From: a bacterium | GTDB lineage: Bacteria; CG2-30-53-67; CG2-30-70-394 | Direction of reading: 5' to 3' | DNA length: 38,225 bases | NCBI GenBank assembly: GCA_024278555.1 | Contig: JAJRSX010000042.1 | Span: 1-38,225, forward strand | Part shown: one piece after another, positions 25,653-32,926 of the stretch | How the letters are laid out: every line of letters starts with the position of its first letter | How positions within the stretch are numbered: the stretch's first letter is position 1 | The notes under the pieces: generated by a model | The model's input: the letters and a program-made list of their open reading frames with translations, nothing else | What the model was told of the DNA's origin: nothing | Database searches by the model: none | Position numbers and translations under genes: made by a program

Positions 25653-27683
25653 TTAGTCTTCCTCGCCCGCCCCTCGGCGCCAGACGCAGAGGCGACCCGC
25701 CGGGTCCGCCACGACCGGCAGGGGCGACGCCCCTGCCAGCTCCACAAGCCGGTCGGCACCGCCGCGCTCGGCGAAGAGCATCGCCACCCCGCCGAGGACG
25801 AGGAGGGCGTGGAGGCGGCGACGGATCCGTTCGCCGCCGCGCCGGCCGCCACCGGCGCGGGCGGCGACTACGGTGAAGCCGAGCCGCCCCTCCGGGAGGA
25901 GCCGCTCGGAGAAGGTGAGCTCCAGATACAGGAGGCCGCGGTCGCGCGCCCAGGCGCGGGCGTGGTCGCACCACGCCGCCCCCTCAATCGCTGAGTCGCC
26001 GTTGCCGCGCACCTGCGCCACCGCCTGCTCGACACCGTCCCACGGGATCGGCTCGCCGGCGAGCCAGGCATTGACCACGTCGGCTCCGAGTCGCGCCCGC
26101 GCCGCGGAACGGCGCACCGCCTCGGGGATGTGGGCACCGGCGGCGGCGACCTGCTGGAGGTGGAGGTCGCGACGCACCATGCGCAGGTGCTCGCGGAAGG
26201 TGTGGTCAAAGAGGTTCGCCTGGCCGGGCCGCGGCCGGCGCGCGGCCAGGGGGCTGGCGAGCTCGGTGAGGGGGGCGGCCGACCGCCAGTCACCGGCGAT
26301 GAGGCGGCGGGCGAGGTCCGGGTCGGCGGCGGCCGGCGCCATGGTGGTGAGGGGACAGAGCAGCAGCGCCGGGTCGCTCTCCGCCTCCGCCACCGCGTAG
26401 AGGCCGCGCCGCGCCGCCGCCCGCACCTCGGCCATCTCCTCCGCCTCCGACCACCCGGCCCACGGGCTCACATAGCCGGCGGTGGCGACCACCGCCTCGG
26501 CGACCCGCGCCACCCAGACCGCCAGCCGTCCGCCACGGCCGGGGGCGAGGTCGAGGAGGGTGATCCCCGCCACCGTCGCCTCCTGGGCGGCGAGCCGCTC
26601 GTCGAGGTGGGCCCAGGCGGTACGTGCCTCCGCCCCCTCGTCGCCGACCCCGTGGGCGCCACCCAGGGCGGCGACCACCGCCTGGTGGCCGGCGGCGAGA
26701 TCGCCCGCCACCCGCGCCACCGCGTCGTCGGCGAGGCGGTACAACACGCCGTCCTGCGCCTGCTCGGCCGCCCTCCGTCGCCCCTCCCATGCGCGCGCGA
26801 AGTCGACCGGGGCAAGGGCGGCGAGGAGGCCGCGCGCCTCCGTCCCGAGCCCCTCCGAGAGCTGCTCCACCGCCGCCTCGCCGCCCCCACCCCACCAGTC
26901 GGCGAGGGGGCCACAGAAGCCGGCGGCCACCCCCTCGGGCCAACCATGCGCCACCAGACCGACCACCACCTCGTGCCGCCAGCCGTCGCCGCCCTGTGCA
27001 TAGGTGTCGAGGGCGGCGGCGAGACGCGGGCTACGGCCGGCGAGGTGGGCGAGGAAGGCCCACCGATCCAGTGGCGAGACCGCGGAGTCGCGGTCGCGCG
27101 CCGCGGCGAGGAGACGGCCAAGGCGGCCGACGGCGCGCTCGCGCCACCGCCACCCCTGCTCCCACCACCGATCACGAAGGGCACCACCGCGGTCACGGCC
27201 GGCGACCAGGGCCACAGCCTGGGCGAGGAGGGCGGTGTCGCCGTCGCGGTGGGCGGCGGCGAGGTCGAGGGTGAGGTGGCGATCGGGCGGGGCGTCGCGA
27301 TGTTGCAGGCGCAGGCGGAGGCCGTCGGTGGTGACCCCCCAGGCGACCCCGCTCTCCCGCAGCCGCCGCCACATAGCGACCGCCGGGCTCACCAGCTCAC
27401 CACCGCGCCACCCCTGGCGCGCCGCCGAGCCGAGGGGGGCGGCCGCCGGGCGGAGGGCGAGGAGGATCGTATCACCGGCCGAATCCACCCACACGAGACG
27501 TTCGTCTTGGCGCGCGACCGAGATCCCCACCGCCTCGGCGAGGCCCGCCACGGCCGCCATCCCCGCCTCCGGGCCGGTCGCCAGCCACCCCGAGAGGCGC
27601 CGCACCGCCCGGCTGGCGGGGGGCGACTGCGGCAGGCGGGGGAAGAGCAGGGAGTCAGGAGAGATCATCGCCGAACCGGCCAT
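25653..27683 (-). CDS. Degenerate Eco57I/type IIG-like adenine methyltransferase (probable pseudoenzyme)
   Basis: A 676-aa protein (from ATG 27683) keeping the layout of Eco57I/type IIG restriction-methylation enzymes with altered active-site motifs. In order: AWGVTTDGLRLRLQHRD (about residues 114-130) matches the WGxxTNGxxWRLY segment; ITLLDLAPGRGGRLAVWVAR (374-393) takes the place of the SAM-binding DPACGSGxFL; ARRGLYAVAEAESDPALLLC (424-443) matches RCIYGVDLNPxAVELxxLSL; LIAGDWRSA (461-469) matches GNSLxG; LLYLELTFSERLL (584-596) matches the FHWELEFPEVF block; and GFTVVAARAGGG (602-613) stands where catalytic NPPY should be. Both SAM-binding and catalytic motifs are lost although the frame is intact. 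Alternative starts are ATG 27668 and ATG 27761, the latter inside the flanking direct repeat. The homology is by eye, not by search. Confidence 0.65.
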   Translation of the reverse strand: MAGSAMISPDSLLFPRLPQSPPASRAVRRLSGWLATGPEAGMAAVAGLAEAVGISVARQDERLVWVDSAGDTILLALRPAAAPLGSAARQGWRGGELVSPAVAMWRRLRESGVAWGVTTDGLRLRLQHRDAPPDRHLTLDLAAAHRDGDTALLAQAVALVAGRDRGGALRDRWWEQGWRWRERAVGRLGRLLAAARDRDSAVSPLDRWAFLAHLAGRSPRLAAALDTYAQGGDGWRHEVVVGLVAHGWPEGVAAGFCGPLADWWGGGGEAAVEQLSEGLGTEARGLLAALAPVDFARAWEGRRRAAEQAQDGVLYRLADDAVARVAGDLAAGHQAVVAALGGAHGVGDEGAEARTAWAHLDERLAAQEATVAGITLLDLAPGRGGRLAVWVARVAEAVVATAGYVSPWAGWSEAEEMAEVRAAARRGLYAVAEAESDPALLLCPLTTMAPAAADPDLARRLIAGDWRSAAPLTELASPLAARRPRPGQANLFDHTFREHLRMVRRDLHLQQVAAAGAHIPEAVRRSAARARLGADVVNAWLAGEPIPWDGVEQAVAQVRGNGDSAIEGAAWCDHARAWARDRGLLYLELTFSERLLPEGRLGFTVVAARAGGGRRGGERIRRRLHALLVLGGVAMLFAERGGADRLVELAGASPLPVVADPAGRLCVWRRGAGEED

Positions 27684-27753
27684 GATCCCACCCCGCCGGG
27701 CGGCACGTCCAACCCATCTGCGTCTCTTCGATCGTCGGCTCTGGTTTTTCGTC

Positions 27754-27927
27754 ACCGCCATGGCGCTGACCTCACGAACACCCGGCCCGATCCGTGTGCG
27801 GCAATCGCGTCGCCCCCGGATCCCCTGCCGCCCGGCAGGGAACTGGCCACGGAATCCACGGAAGCACACGGAAGGGGCGAGAGCGCTTGGCGGCGGGGGG
27901 AAGGAGAACGAGGTGGCGCCTGCCGTG
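27754..27927. repeat. Long direct repeat, left copy flanking the toxin-antitoxin pair
   Basis: About 174 bases, ACCGCCATGGCGCTGA through GGCGCCTGCCGTG, matching 28656-28825 in the same orientation at roughly 96%. Differences seen are a few substitutions and a 4-base indel near 27880. It contains one copy of the CCACGGAATCCACGGAAGC dispersed repeat. It lies between the toxin stop (27949) and the Eco57I-like gene and supplies that gene with an in-frame ATG (27761). Confidence 0.93.
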
Positions 27928-27948
27928 CTGTCGCCCGATCGCAAGGGC

Positions 27949-28347
27949 TCAAGCCACGAGCTCTGCCACGCCGTCGTATCCAGGGACGGTGGTCAGCGCC
28001 CTGTCCCGGGTGAGGAGCGGCACACCGAGGGCTTCGGCGAGCACCAGGTAGACCGCATCGTAAAGCGTGACGTTGTCCCGTAGGGCGAAGGCGCGGGTGA
28101 GGAGCGGGGTGTGTGGATAGCGGGTGATCGGCAGTGCTGCGAGATCTTCAAGGGCGGCCTGGGCAAAGCCCGGCTCGATTGCACCTCCCAGGCAGTGCCG
28201 CCTGAGGACCTGGGCGACCTCGACGTCGAGGAGGTGAGGGGCAGCGAGGGCGGGTGCCTCGGCCTGGATCCGTGCGGCGATGATCTCTGCGTGGGGCGGC
28301 AGATCCAGCAGAAGATCAACCACCACCGAGGCGTCGAGAACGATCAC
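27949..28347 (-). CDS. PIN-domain toxin (VapC/FitB type ribonuclease)
   Basis: A 132-aa PIN-domain protein, expected to be a magnesium-dependent ribonuclease toxin. The acidic active-site residues are visible: Asp5 in MIVLDASVVVDLLL, Glu43 in HLLDVEVAQVLRR, Asp97 in NVTLYDAVYLVLAEALG and Asp115 in LLTRDRAL. The GTG at 28347 overlaps the antitoxin stop as GTGA, the standard coupled arrangement with antitoxin first. The toxin looks intact. The gene ends 22 bases from the left direct repeat. Confidence 0.93.
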   Translation of the reverse strand: MIVLDASVVVDLLLDLPPHAEIIAARIQAEAPALAAPHLLDVEVAQVLRRHCLGGAIEPGFAQAALEDLAALPITRYPHTPLLTRAFALRDNVTLYDAVYLVLAEALGVPLLTRDRALTTVPGYDGVAELVA

Positions 28348-28577
28348 TCCCGATTCTCACGCTCGGCACGGACGGCGGTGGCCGAGTCGATGGAGACCTT
28401 GGCCGGTCCCCGCTCTTCGATGCGCCGCAGCACCTGCTCCAAGGTAGGACGCTGGGCCACATGGGTGACCTCACGGAGAAGAAACTCGGAGAGGGTCATC
28501 CCCGCCTCGGCCGCGCGCACCTTGAGCGTCCGGTGGATCGCCTCGGGAACGTTGCGGATCTGAATCATCGACGCCAT
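28344..28577 (-). CDS. FitA/VapB-type ribbon-helix-helix antitoxin
   Basis: A 77-aa antitoxin. The N-terminus MASMIQIRNVPEAIHRTLKV followed by AAEAGMTLSEFLLREV is the FitA-type ribbon-helix-helix DNA-binding domain; the C-terminal half (PTLEQVLRRIEERGPAKV) would wrap the PIN toxin. I chose ATG at 28577 because it begins exactly at the conserved RHH sequence; a longer frame to 28607 adds ten unconserved residues and runs through the operator palindrome. A perfect 10-bp-arm palindrome covers the start codon, so the complex probably represses its own promoter. Confidence 0.9.
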   Translation of the reverse strand: MASMIQIRNVPEAIHRTLKVRAAEAGMTLSEFLLREVTHVAQRPTLEQVLRRIEERGPAKVSIDSATAVRAERENRE

Positions 28578-28597
28578 GCGATAAACATTATCGCATG
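28575..28597 (-). promoter_or_regulatory. Palindromic operator over the antitoxin start codon
   Basis: CATGCGATAA and TTATCGCATG are perfect 10-bp arms around ACA, with the antitoxin ATG inside the left arm. RHH antitoxins of FitA/VapB type bind such palindromes, so this is the likely autoregulatory site. Confidence 0.75.
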
Positions 28598-28612
28598 TTG
28601 TCCACATGTCAA
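28584..28612 (-). promoter_or_regulatory. Candidate promoter of the toxin-antitoxin pair
   Basis: On the minus strand a perfect TTGACA (28607-28612) is followed, within or next to the operator, by AT-rich GATAATGTTTAT. The exact -10 is unclear: GATAAT gives a short 14-base spacer and TAATGT 16 bases. The start codon is so close that transcripts would be almost leaderless. Confidence 0.45.
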
Positions 28613-28655
28613 TCTTCCTGATGTCGCCAAGATCCTCGCCTCGAATTTTCCTGTA

Positions 28656-28825
28656 ACCGCCATGGCGCTGATCTCACGAACACCCGGCCCGATCCGTGTG
28701 CGGCAATCGCGTCGCCCCCGGATCCCCTGCCGCCCGCCAGGGAACTGGCCACGGAATCCACGGAAGCACACGGAAGGGGCGAAACGCGCGGCGGGGGGAA
28801 GGAGAACGAGGTGGCGCCTGCCGTG
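28656..28825. repeat. Long direct repeat, right copy flanking the toxin-antitoxin pair
   Basis: About 170 bases matching 27754-27927 in the same orientation. The repeat-to-repeat period is about 900 bases and contains exactly the toxin and antitoxin genes. The arrangement fits duplication of a target on insertion, or a cassette moved by recombination between repeats. Confidence 0.93.
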
Positions 28826-28880
28826 TTTCGAGCAGGAACGGGGTCCGGGTCGATCGATCAACCCAACGGGAGCCCCCTAC

Positions 28881-28907
28881 TTCCGTCTGCTTCCGTGGGT
28901 TCCGTGG
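28881..28907. repeat. Dispersed TTCCGTG-type repeat, inverted copy
   Basis: TTCCGTCTGCTTCCGTGGG and the following TTCCGTGG are the reverse complement of the CCACGGAATCCACGGAAGC element at 27847-27875, 28749-28777 and 30348-30376. This copy lies in the spacer between the right long repeat and the aldolase stop. Confidence 0.8.
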
Positions 28908-29082
28908 CCAATAGACCGCCTTCCAGGCCGCTGCGCGCCGGATGTCCCCACCGGTGACGTCAGGCTGGAGGCGCCCACCATGCGCGTCCATTCGCGCCCC
29001 ATATGCGGCTCGACTATGGATTGGCCTTCCGGGCCGCGGCCCCACTGTATGCAGGTGCGGTTTTTTCGCGGGATTCTCCCCC

Positions 29083-30114
29083 CTACCCCCCCATGTCCAC
29101 GTACCGCTTGGCCATCTCGGTCAGGGTGGTGCGGCGGATCTCGCTGGCGTGGCCGGCCTGGCCGAAGGCGATCATCCGCGCCTTCACCACCTCCGCCATC
29201 GCCGCCCGCGCCGGCTTCAGGTAGGTGCGGGGATCGAAGACCTTGTGGTCTTCGGCGAAGACCTTGCGGATGGCGCCGGTGATGGCGAGGCGCGAGTCGG
29301 TGTCGACGTTCACCTTGCGCACCCCGCTGGCGATGCCGCGCTGGATCTCCTCCACCGGCACGCCGTAGGTCTCGGGGATCTCGCCGCCGTACTCGTTGAT
29401 GATGTCGATGAGCTCCTTGGGGACCGACGACGATCCGTGCATCACCATGTGGGTGTTGGGCAGCCGCTTGTGGATCTCCTGGATGACGTCGATGCGCAGG
29501 ACGTCGCCGGTCGGCTTCTTGGTGAACTTGTAGGCGCCATGGCTGGTGCCGATGGCCACTGCCAGGGCGTCACAGCCGGTGTCGGCGACGAACCGCGCCG
29601 CCTCCGCCGGGTCGGTGAGGTGGGCGAGGGCCTCCTCGCCGGTCAGCCCCGCACCCTGGCCGTCCTCGATGCCGCCGAGGCAGCCGATCTCCGCCTCCAC
29701 CGTCACCCCGAGGGTGTGCGCCACCTCCACCACCTTGCGGGTCACCTCGACGTTGTACTCGTACGACGACGGCGTCTTGCCGTCCTCCTCTAGAGAGCCG
29801 TCCATCATCACCGAGGTGAACCCCTGCTGGATCGCCGAGAAGCAGGTGGCCGGCGAGTTGCCGTGGTCCTGGTGCATGACCACCGGGATCTCCGGGTTGA
29901 GCTCCACCGCCGCCAGCATCAGGTGGCGCAGGTAGGCGTCGTCGGTGTAGGAGCGGGCACCGCGCGACGCCTGGACGATCACCGGCGAGTCGGTCTCCCG
30001 GGCGGCGGCCATGATCGCCTGGATCTGCTCCATGTTGTTCACGTTGAAGGCGCCCACGCCGTAGTTGTTCTCGGCGGCGTGGTCCAGCAAGACGCGCATT
30101 GGGACGAGAGGCAT
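29083..30114 (-). CDS. fba: Class II fructose-bisphosphate aldolase (CbbA/Fba type)
   Basis: Zinc-dependent aldolase that joins dihydroxyacetone phosphate and glyceraldehyde-3-phosphate (and sedoheptulose bisphosphate in the Calvin cycle). The 343-aa protein starts [20 protein letters not shown] and has [14 protein letters not shown], the zinc/catalytic [10 protein letters not shown], the [19 protein letters not shown] loop, [24 protein letters not shown] and [10 protein letters not shown]. Length and sequence match the long-lived proteobacterial CbbA subgroup, which occurs in autotrophs but also in heterotrophs. ATG at 30114 has a strong AGGAGGAAG site. It is isolated here, with repeat-rich spacers on both sides, and no phosphoglycerate kinase or pyruvate kinase gene is next to it. 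Confidence 0.97.
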   Translation of the reverse strand: MPLVPMRVLLDHAAENNYGVGAFNVNNMEQIQAIMAAARETDSPVIVQASRGARSYTDDAYLRHLMLAAVELNPEIPVVMHQDHGNSPATCFSAIQQGFTSVMMDGSLEEDGKTPSSYEYNVEVTRKVVEVAHTLGVTVEAEIGCLGGIEDGQGAGLTGEEALAHLTDPAEAARFVADTGCDALAVAIGTSHGAYKFTKKPTGDVLRIDVIQEIHKRLPNTHMVMHGSSSVPKELIDIINEYGGEIPETYGVPVEEIQRGIASGVRKVNVDTDSRLAITGAIRKVFAEDHKVFDPRTYLKPARAAMAEVVKARMIAFGQAGHASEIRRTTLTEMAKRYVDMGG

Positions 30115-30683
30115 GGTGGTCTTCCTCCTGAAGGGGGGGTGGGCAAGATGAGGGTGACTCCTCGGCTGAAGCTAGCACCGGCTCCAGGAGGGGTGAAGGG
30201 GGCATGGGCGGCCCATCATCGCCGGTTGGATTCTCGCGCGGAGAGGCGGAGGAGAGCGGGGGTGGGGAGGGGGAGGCAGGAGGGGGAACAGCAGGAGGCA
30301 GTAGACAGTAGATAGGGGGGGAGGCCGGGGCGGGAAGGCCATTTGAGCCACGGAATCCACGGAAAGACACGGAAGGGAAGCGAGCCGCGGGTAGAGGCGT
30401 CGCTGGTGGTGAAGACCAGGGCACGGCGGGGGCCTGGAAGGTAGGGCTCACCGCGAAGACGCCAAGGGCGCGAAGACCACGAAGGGGAACAGGTCCAACG
30501 CAAAGGCGCGAAGCCGCCAGGGCACAAAGAGCTGCGTCTCCCCTCCGCGACCCGTCCATCCCGCTGCCGGCCACGGACCGCGGCCGGGAAGAGCTCCACG
30601 CCGCCGGGGCCGCCGCGCAAGCCTTTGCGCCTTTGCGCCTTTGCGTGACCCAAGGCCTTCAAGGCCCAGGCAAGACCGCTTCA
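30115..30683. repeat. Repeat-rich spacer upstream of the aldolase gene
   Basis: About 570 bases without a convincing gene apart from the aldolase ribosome site. It holds a GCAGTAGACAGTAGATAG microsatellite followed by a G7 run (30291-30321), a CCACGGAATCCACGGAAAG element (30348-30376), a CGCGAAGACGCCAAGGGCGC element (30453-30486), a related AAAGGCGCGAAGCCGCCAGG copy (30499-30530), and a CTTTGCGCCTTTGCG array (30612-30650). The aldolase promoter presumably lies near 30150-30250 but I could not define it. Confidence 0.7.
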
Positions 30684-30863
30684 TCACCCCAAAAACAGCC
30701 GCTCGACCTCTTCCTGCGAAACAAGTCGGCCGTCATCACCATCCCGCAGACCCTGCTCGATCTTCTGACGCACATAGAGCTCATACATGATGTCGTCCCA
30801 CGTCGCCTGGTCGGGAAGGTTGCGAACGATCTCGGTCGCTTGCTGTTTTACCGAGCGTGGCAT
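30684..30863 (-). CDS. Orphan antitoxin-like small protein (59 aa)
   Basis: A short acidic protein: MPRSVKQQATEIVRNLPDQA, then TWDDIMYELYVRQKIEQGLR and a VSQEEVERLF tail. This pattern is that of small antitoxins that pair with RelE/ParE-type toxins. ATG at 30863 has AAGGAG seven bases upstream, a strong site. No toxin gene follows: the next 500 bases toward the aldolase are repeats only. It is either a solitary antitoxin or the survivor of a broken pair. Confidence 0.75.
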   Translation of the reverse strand: MPRSVKQQATEIVRNLPDQATWDDIMYELYVRQKIEQGLRDGDDGRLVSQEEVERLFLG

Positions 30864-30931
30864 TGCGCGCTCCTTGAGAAAGAAAGTGTTCCCTCGTCCC
30901 AGACAATGGCCGGCACGGGTCAAATTGCACC

Positions 30932-31600
30932 TCATTCCCGCTCCGCCGCCGCGAAGACCACCTCGGCGGTGGCGAGGAGTCGGCGGATGCCGCGGGTGAT
31001 CGCCCGGGCGGAGAGGGTGGCGCCGGAGATCGAGTCGATGGCGCGGCCGAGGTGGAGCTCCGGAGCGAGGCGCCGACCACGGAACTGGTCGCGCCACCCC
31101 TGGCCCTCGACCTGGTAGCCGTGGCTCTCACGGAAGGTGAGGAGGTCGACGCCGATCACCGTCGCCTCCGGGGAGATCGCCGCGAGGTAGGTGATCGGCT
31201 CGGTACGGCCGATGACGTCGTCGACAAAGGCGTAGCCGAGGAGCGCCCCCCCTCGCCGCGCCTCGTAGTACGGGACCACCCGCCGCGGCCGCTCGCCGCT
31301 GCGCCGCTCGATCTCCGCCACCTGCGCCGGGGTGAGCCAGGCGACCTTGCGGGTGGTGGTGGCCGGCGGCGGGAAGTGGCGCGCCAAGGCTTGCGACGCC
31401 GTGGCGTAGTCCCTCGCGGCGCCGGCCGGCGCCGCGAGGGCGAGGGAGAGAAGGAGGAGAGAGGCGAGGCGATAGGGCCATCCAGGTACAGCCCCCCGTG
31501 CGCCACCTCCGGCACGCCCCCACCCCACCCCTCCCCCGGAGGGGGAGGGAGCAGATCTCAGTCCCCGTGGTCCACACCTTCGGTACCCACATGGCTCCAT
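30932..31600 (-). CDS. Periplasmic FMN-binding domain protein (RnfG/NosR-like)
   Basis: An exported flavoprotein with an FMN-binding domain. A signal segment (RLASLLLLSLALAAPAGAAR) leads into the mature part; near the end DSISGATLSARAITRGIRRL contains the SGAT motif whose threonine carries covalent FMN in RnfG/NqrC-type proteins. FVDDVIGRTEPITYLAAISP and GVDLLTFRESHGYQVEGQ are typical of the domain. The start is uncertain: ATG at 31600 has a good AAGGGG site but gives a long leader coded across a GC hairpin; GTG at 31528, just after the hairpin, gives a more normal signal peptide but poor initiation context. It follows the porin gene and closes the iron operon, where it may carry electrons for ferric reduction (inferred). 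Confidence 0.82.
   Translation of the reverse strand: MEPCGYRRCGPRGLRSAPSPSGGGVGWGRAGGGARGAVPGWPYRLASLLLLSLALAAPAGAARDYATASQALARHFPPPATTTRKVAWLTPAQVAEIERRSGERPRRVVPYYEARRGGALLGYAFVDDVIGRTEPITYLAAISPEATVIGVDLLTFRESHGYQVEGQGWRDQFRGRRLAPELHLGRAIDSISGATLSARAITRGIRRLLATAEVVFAAAERE
31529..31549 (-). other. GC hairpin in the porin/FMN-protein junction
   Basis: Perfect 9-bp arms CCCTCCCCC and GGGGGAGGG around GGA. It has no T tract and lies at or before the FMN-protein start, so it may slow or modulate translation or be one of the common GC-rich dispersed hairpins. Confidence 0.6.
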
Positions 31601-31652
31601 GTCACACCCCTTCGGGTCCTTCGTGGCTTTGCCCCTCACGAGACTTCCGAGC

Positions 31653-32840
31653 TCAGAACCACCACCCGACCCCGACGTTCCACCGATCCAGGCCGGTGGA
31701 GGCGTCGTTGTGGAAATCCTGCAGGTCCACCTTCACTACCACCTGTGGCACCGGCCAGTAGTTGAGGCCGACGGTGGTGACACGCTCATCCAAGCTCGGG
31801 TCGCGGGGGACGCCGGTGGGGAGCTGGTCGTCGGTGTCGAGCCACTCGTAGCGCACGAAGGGAGCGAGGTCGTGGCCCTCGGGGAGCAGCCGGGCGAGGT
31901 GGTAGGCCGCCTCCACGTACCACCCCTGCTGGGCGTCGGCGATCCGGCCGCCGCCGTCGGTGAAGAAGTCGTCCGCGCCGCCGACGTCCCAGCGGGCGTA
32001 GAGGGCCCGCGCCTCCAGGGGGCCGCGGCGGTACTGGAGGTGGGCCTCGGAGAGCAGCGCCGAGACATCTGCCCCCGCCCCCTGGGTGAGGTCGTTCTGG
32101 TAGACGGCAGAGAGGCCGCCGGCGAGGCCACCGCGTGGGGCGATCCGCAGGGCCGCCGAAACGGCGAGGCGCTCACCGTTCGCCTCCGCCGCCCCCTGGC
32201 GGCTGGCGCGCAGGCCGCCGCGGGCGTCGCTCCCCGGCGCCAGCTCCAGGCCGCTGTGCACGCCGACCTGGTAGGCGATCCCCTCGGCCACCTTGCCGAA
32301 GAGCTGCACCCCGGCCTCGCGCCAGGTGGTGGGGATGATCCGGGTCTCCACCCGGTTGCGCTCGACCCCGAAGAAGGTGGGCGGCTCGTGGGTCTCGTTG
32401 ACGATCCCCACCGGCACCAGCATGAGGCCGGCGCGCGCCCCGAGCCACGGCCTCCCCGCCCACTCGATGTACGCCTGCTCCACCGCCACCTCCCCCGGGG
32501 CCCCGTCCTCCCCCGAGGCGATCCCGTGCTCCACCTCCACCTCCGAGCGGAAGGAGACCGCGTCACTGAACCGGTAGCCGAAGAAGAGGACGAAGCGGTG
32601 CAGGTCGATCTGGTCCCCGGGTACGGCGGAACCGTCGTCGCGCTCGCCGTCGAAGTTGTTGTAGTGGAGCTCGCCGTAGCCGCCGAGGCTCACCCTGGGT
32701 TTCGTCGGGGTGCGCTGCGCGGCAAGCTCGGCGGCGAGGGCATCGAGGCGCTGCTCCAGCTCCGCCACCGTGGCCCCCTGGCCGATGGTGGCGAAGATAA
32801 AGGGAAGGAGGGCGAGGACGAGGGAGCGGAGGGGCTTCAT
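31653..32840 (-). CDS. Porin-like outer-membrane beta-barrel protein
   Basis: A 395-aa outer-membrane barrel. A signal peptide (MKPLRSLVLALLPFIFATIG) is followed by a short coiled-coil (VAELEQRLDALAAELAAQ) and alternating strands such as VSLGGYGELHYNNFDGERDD, RFVLFFGYRFSDAVSFRSEV and AGVQLFGKVAEGIAYQVGVH. It ends in aromatic Phe (NVGVGWWF), the outer-membrane assembly signal. The pattern is like phosphate-selective porin O/P relatives. ATG at 32840 has AAGGAG six bases upstream. A Fur-box-like site lies 19 bases before the start. In this operon it may let iron complexes reach the periplasm (inferred). Confidence 0.85.
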   Translation of the reverse strand: MKPLRSLVLALLPFIFATIGQGATVAELEQRLDALAAELAAQRTPTKPRVSLGGYGELHYNNFDGERDDGSAVPGDQIDLHRFVLFFGYRFSDAVSFRSEVEVEHGIASGEDGAPGEVAVEQAYIEWAGRPWLGARAGLMLVPVGIVNETHEPPTFFGVERNRVETRIIPTTWREAGVQLFGKVAEGIAYQVGVHSGLELAPGSDARGGLRASRQGAAEANGERLAVSAALRIAPRGGLAGGLSAVYQNDLTQGAGADVSALLSEAHLQYRRGPLEARALYARWDVGGADDFFTDGGGRIADAQQGWYVEAAYHLARLLPEGHDLAPFVRYEWLDTDDQLPTGVPRDPSLDERVTTVGLNYWPVPQVVVKVDLQDFHNDASTGLDRWNVGVGWWF

Positions 32841-32858
32841 AGGGGACTCCTTTGGTTG

Positions 32859-32877
32859 GGTATTGGGAATCATTCTC
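32859..32877 (-). promoter_or_regulatory. Candidate Fur box before the porin gene
   Basis: GAGAATGATTCCCAATACC (minus strand) matches 13 of 19 positions of the classical Fur consensus GATAATGATAATCATTATC. It lies just upstream of the porin ribosome site, in the 86-base gap after the PepSY gene, and suggests a separate iron-controlled promoter. Confidence 0.5.
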
Positions 32878-32926
32878 AGTTTGTCGCGACGGATCGGGCG
32901 ACAGGCCATTGTCTCGTTCGGGGGCG

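Noticed and set aside
26130-28013. 627-codon open frame on the plus strand opposite the Eco57I-like gene
   Set aside because: Gly/Arg/Pro-rich low-complexity translation, no motif, explained by very high GC on the opposite coding strand.
27754-28825. Direct repeats considered as ends of an insertion sequence
   Set aside because: No transposase, no terminal inverted repeats, and the repeats are far too long to be target-site duplications of a known element.
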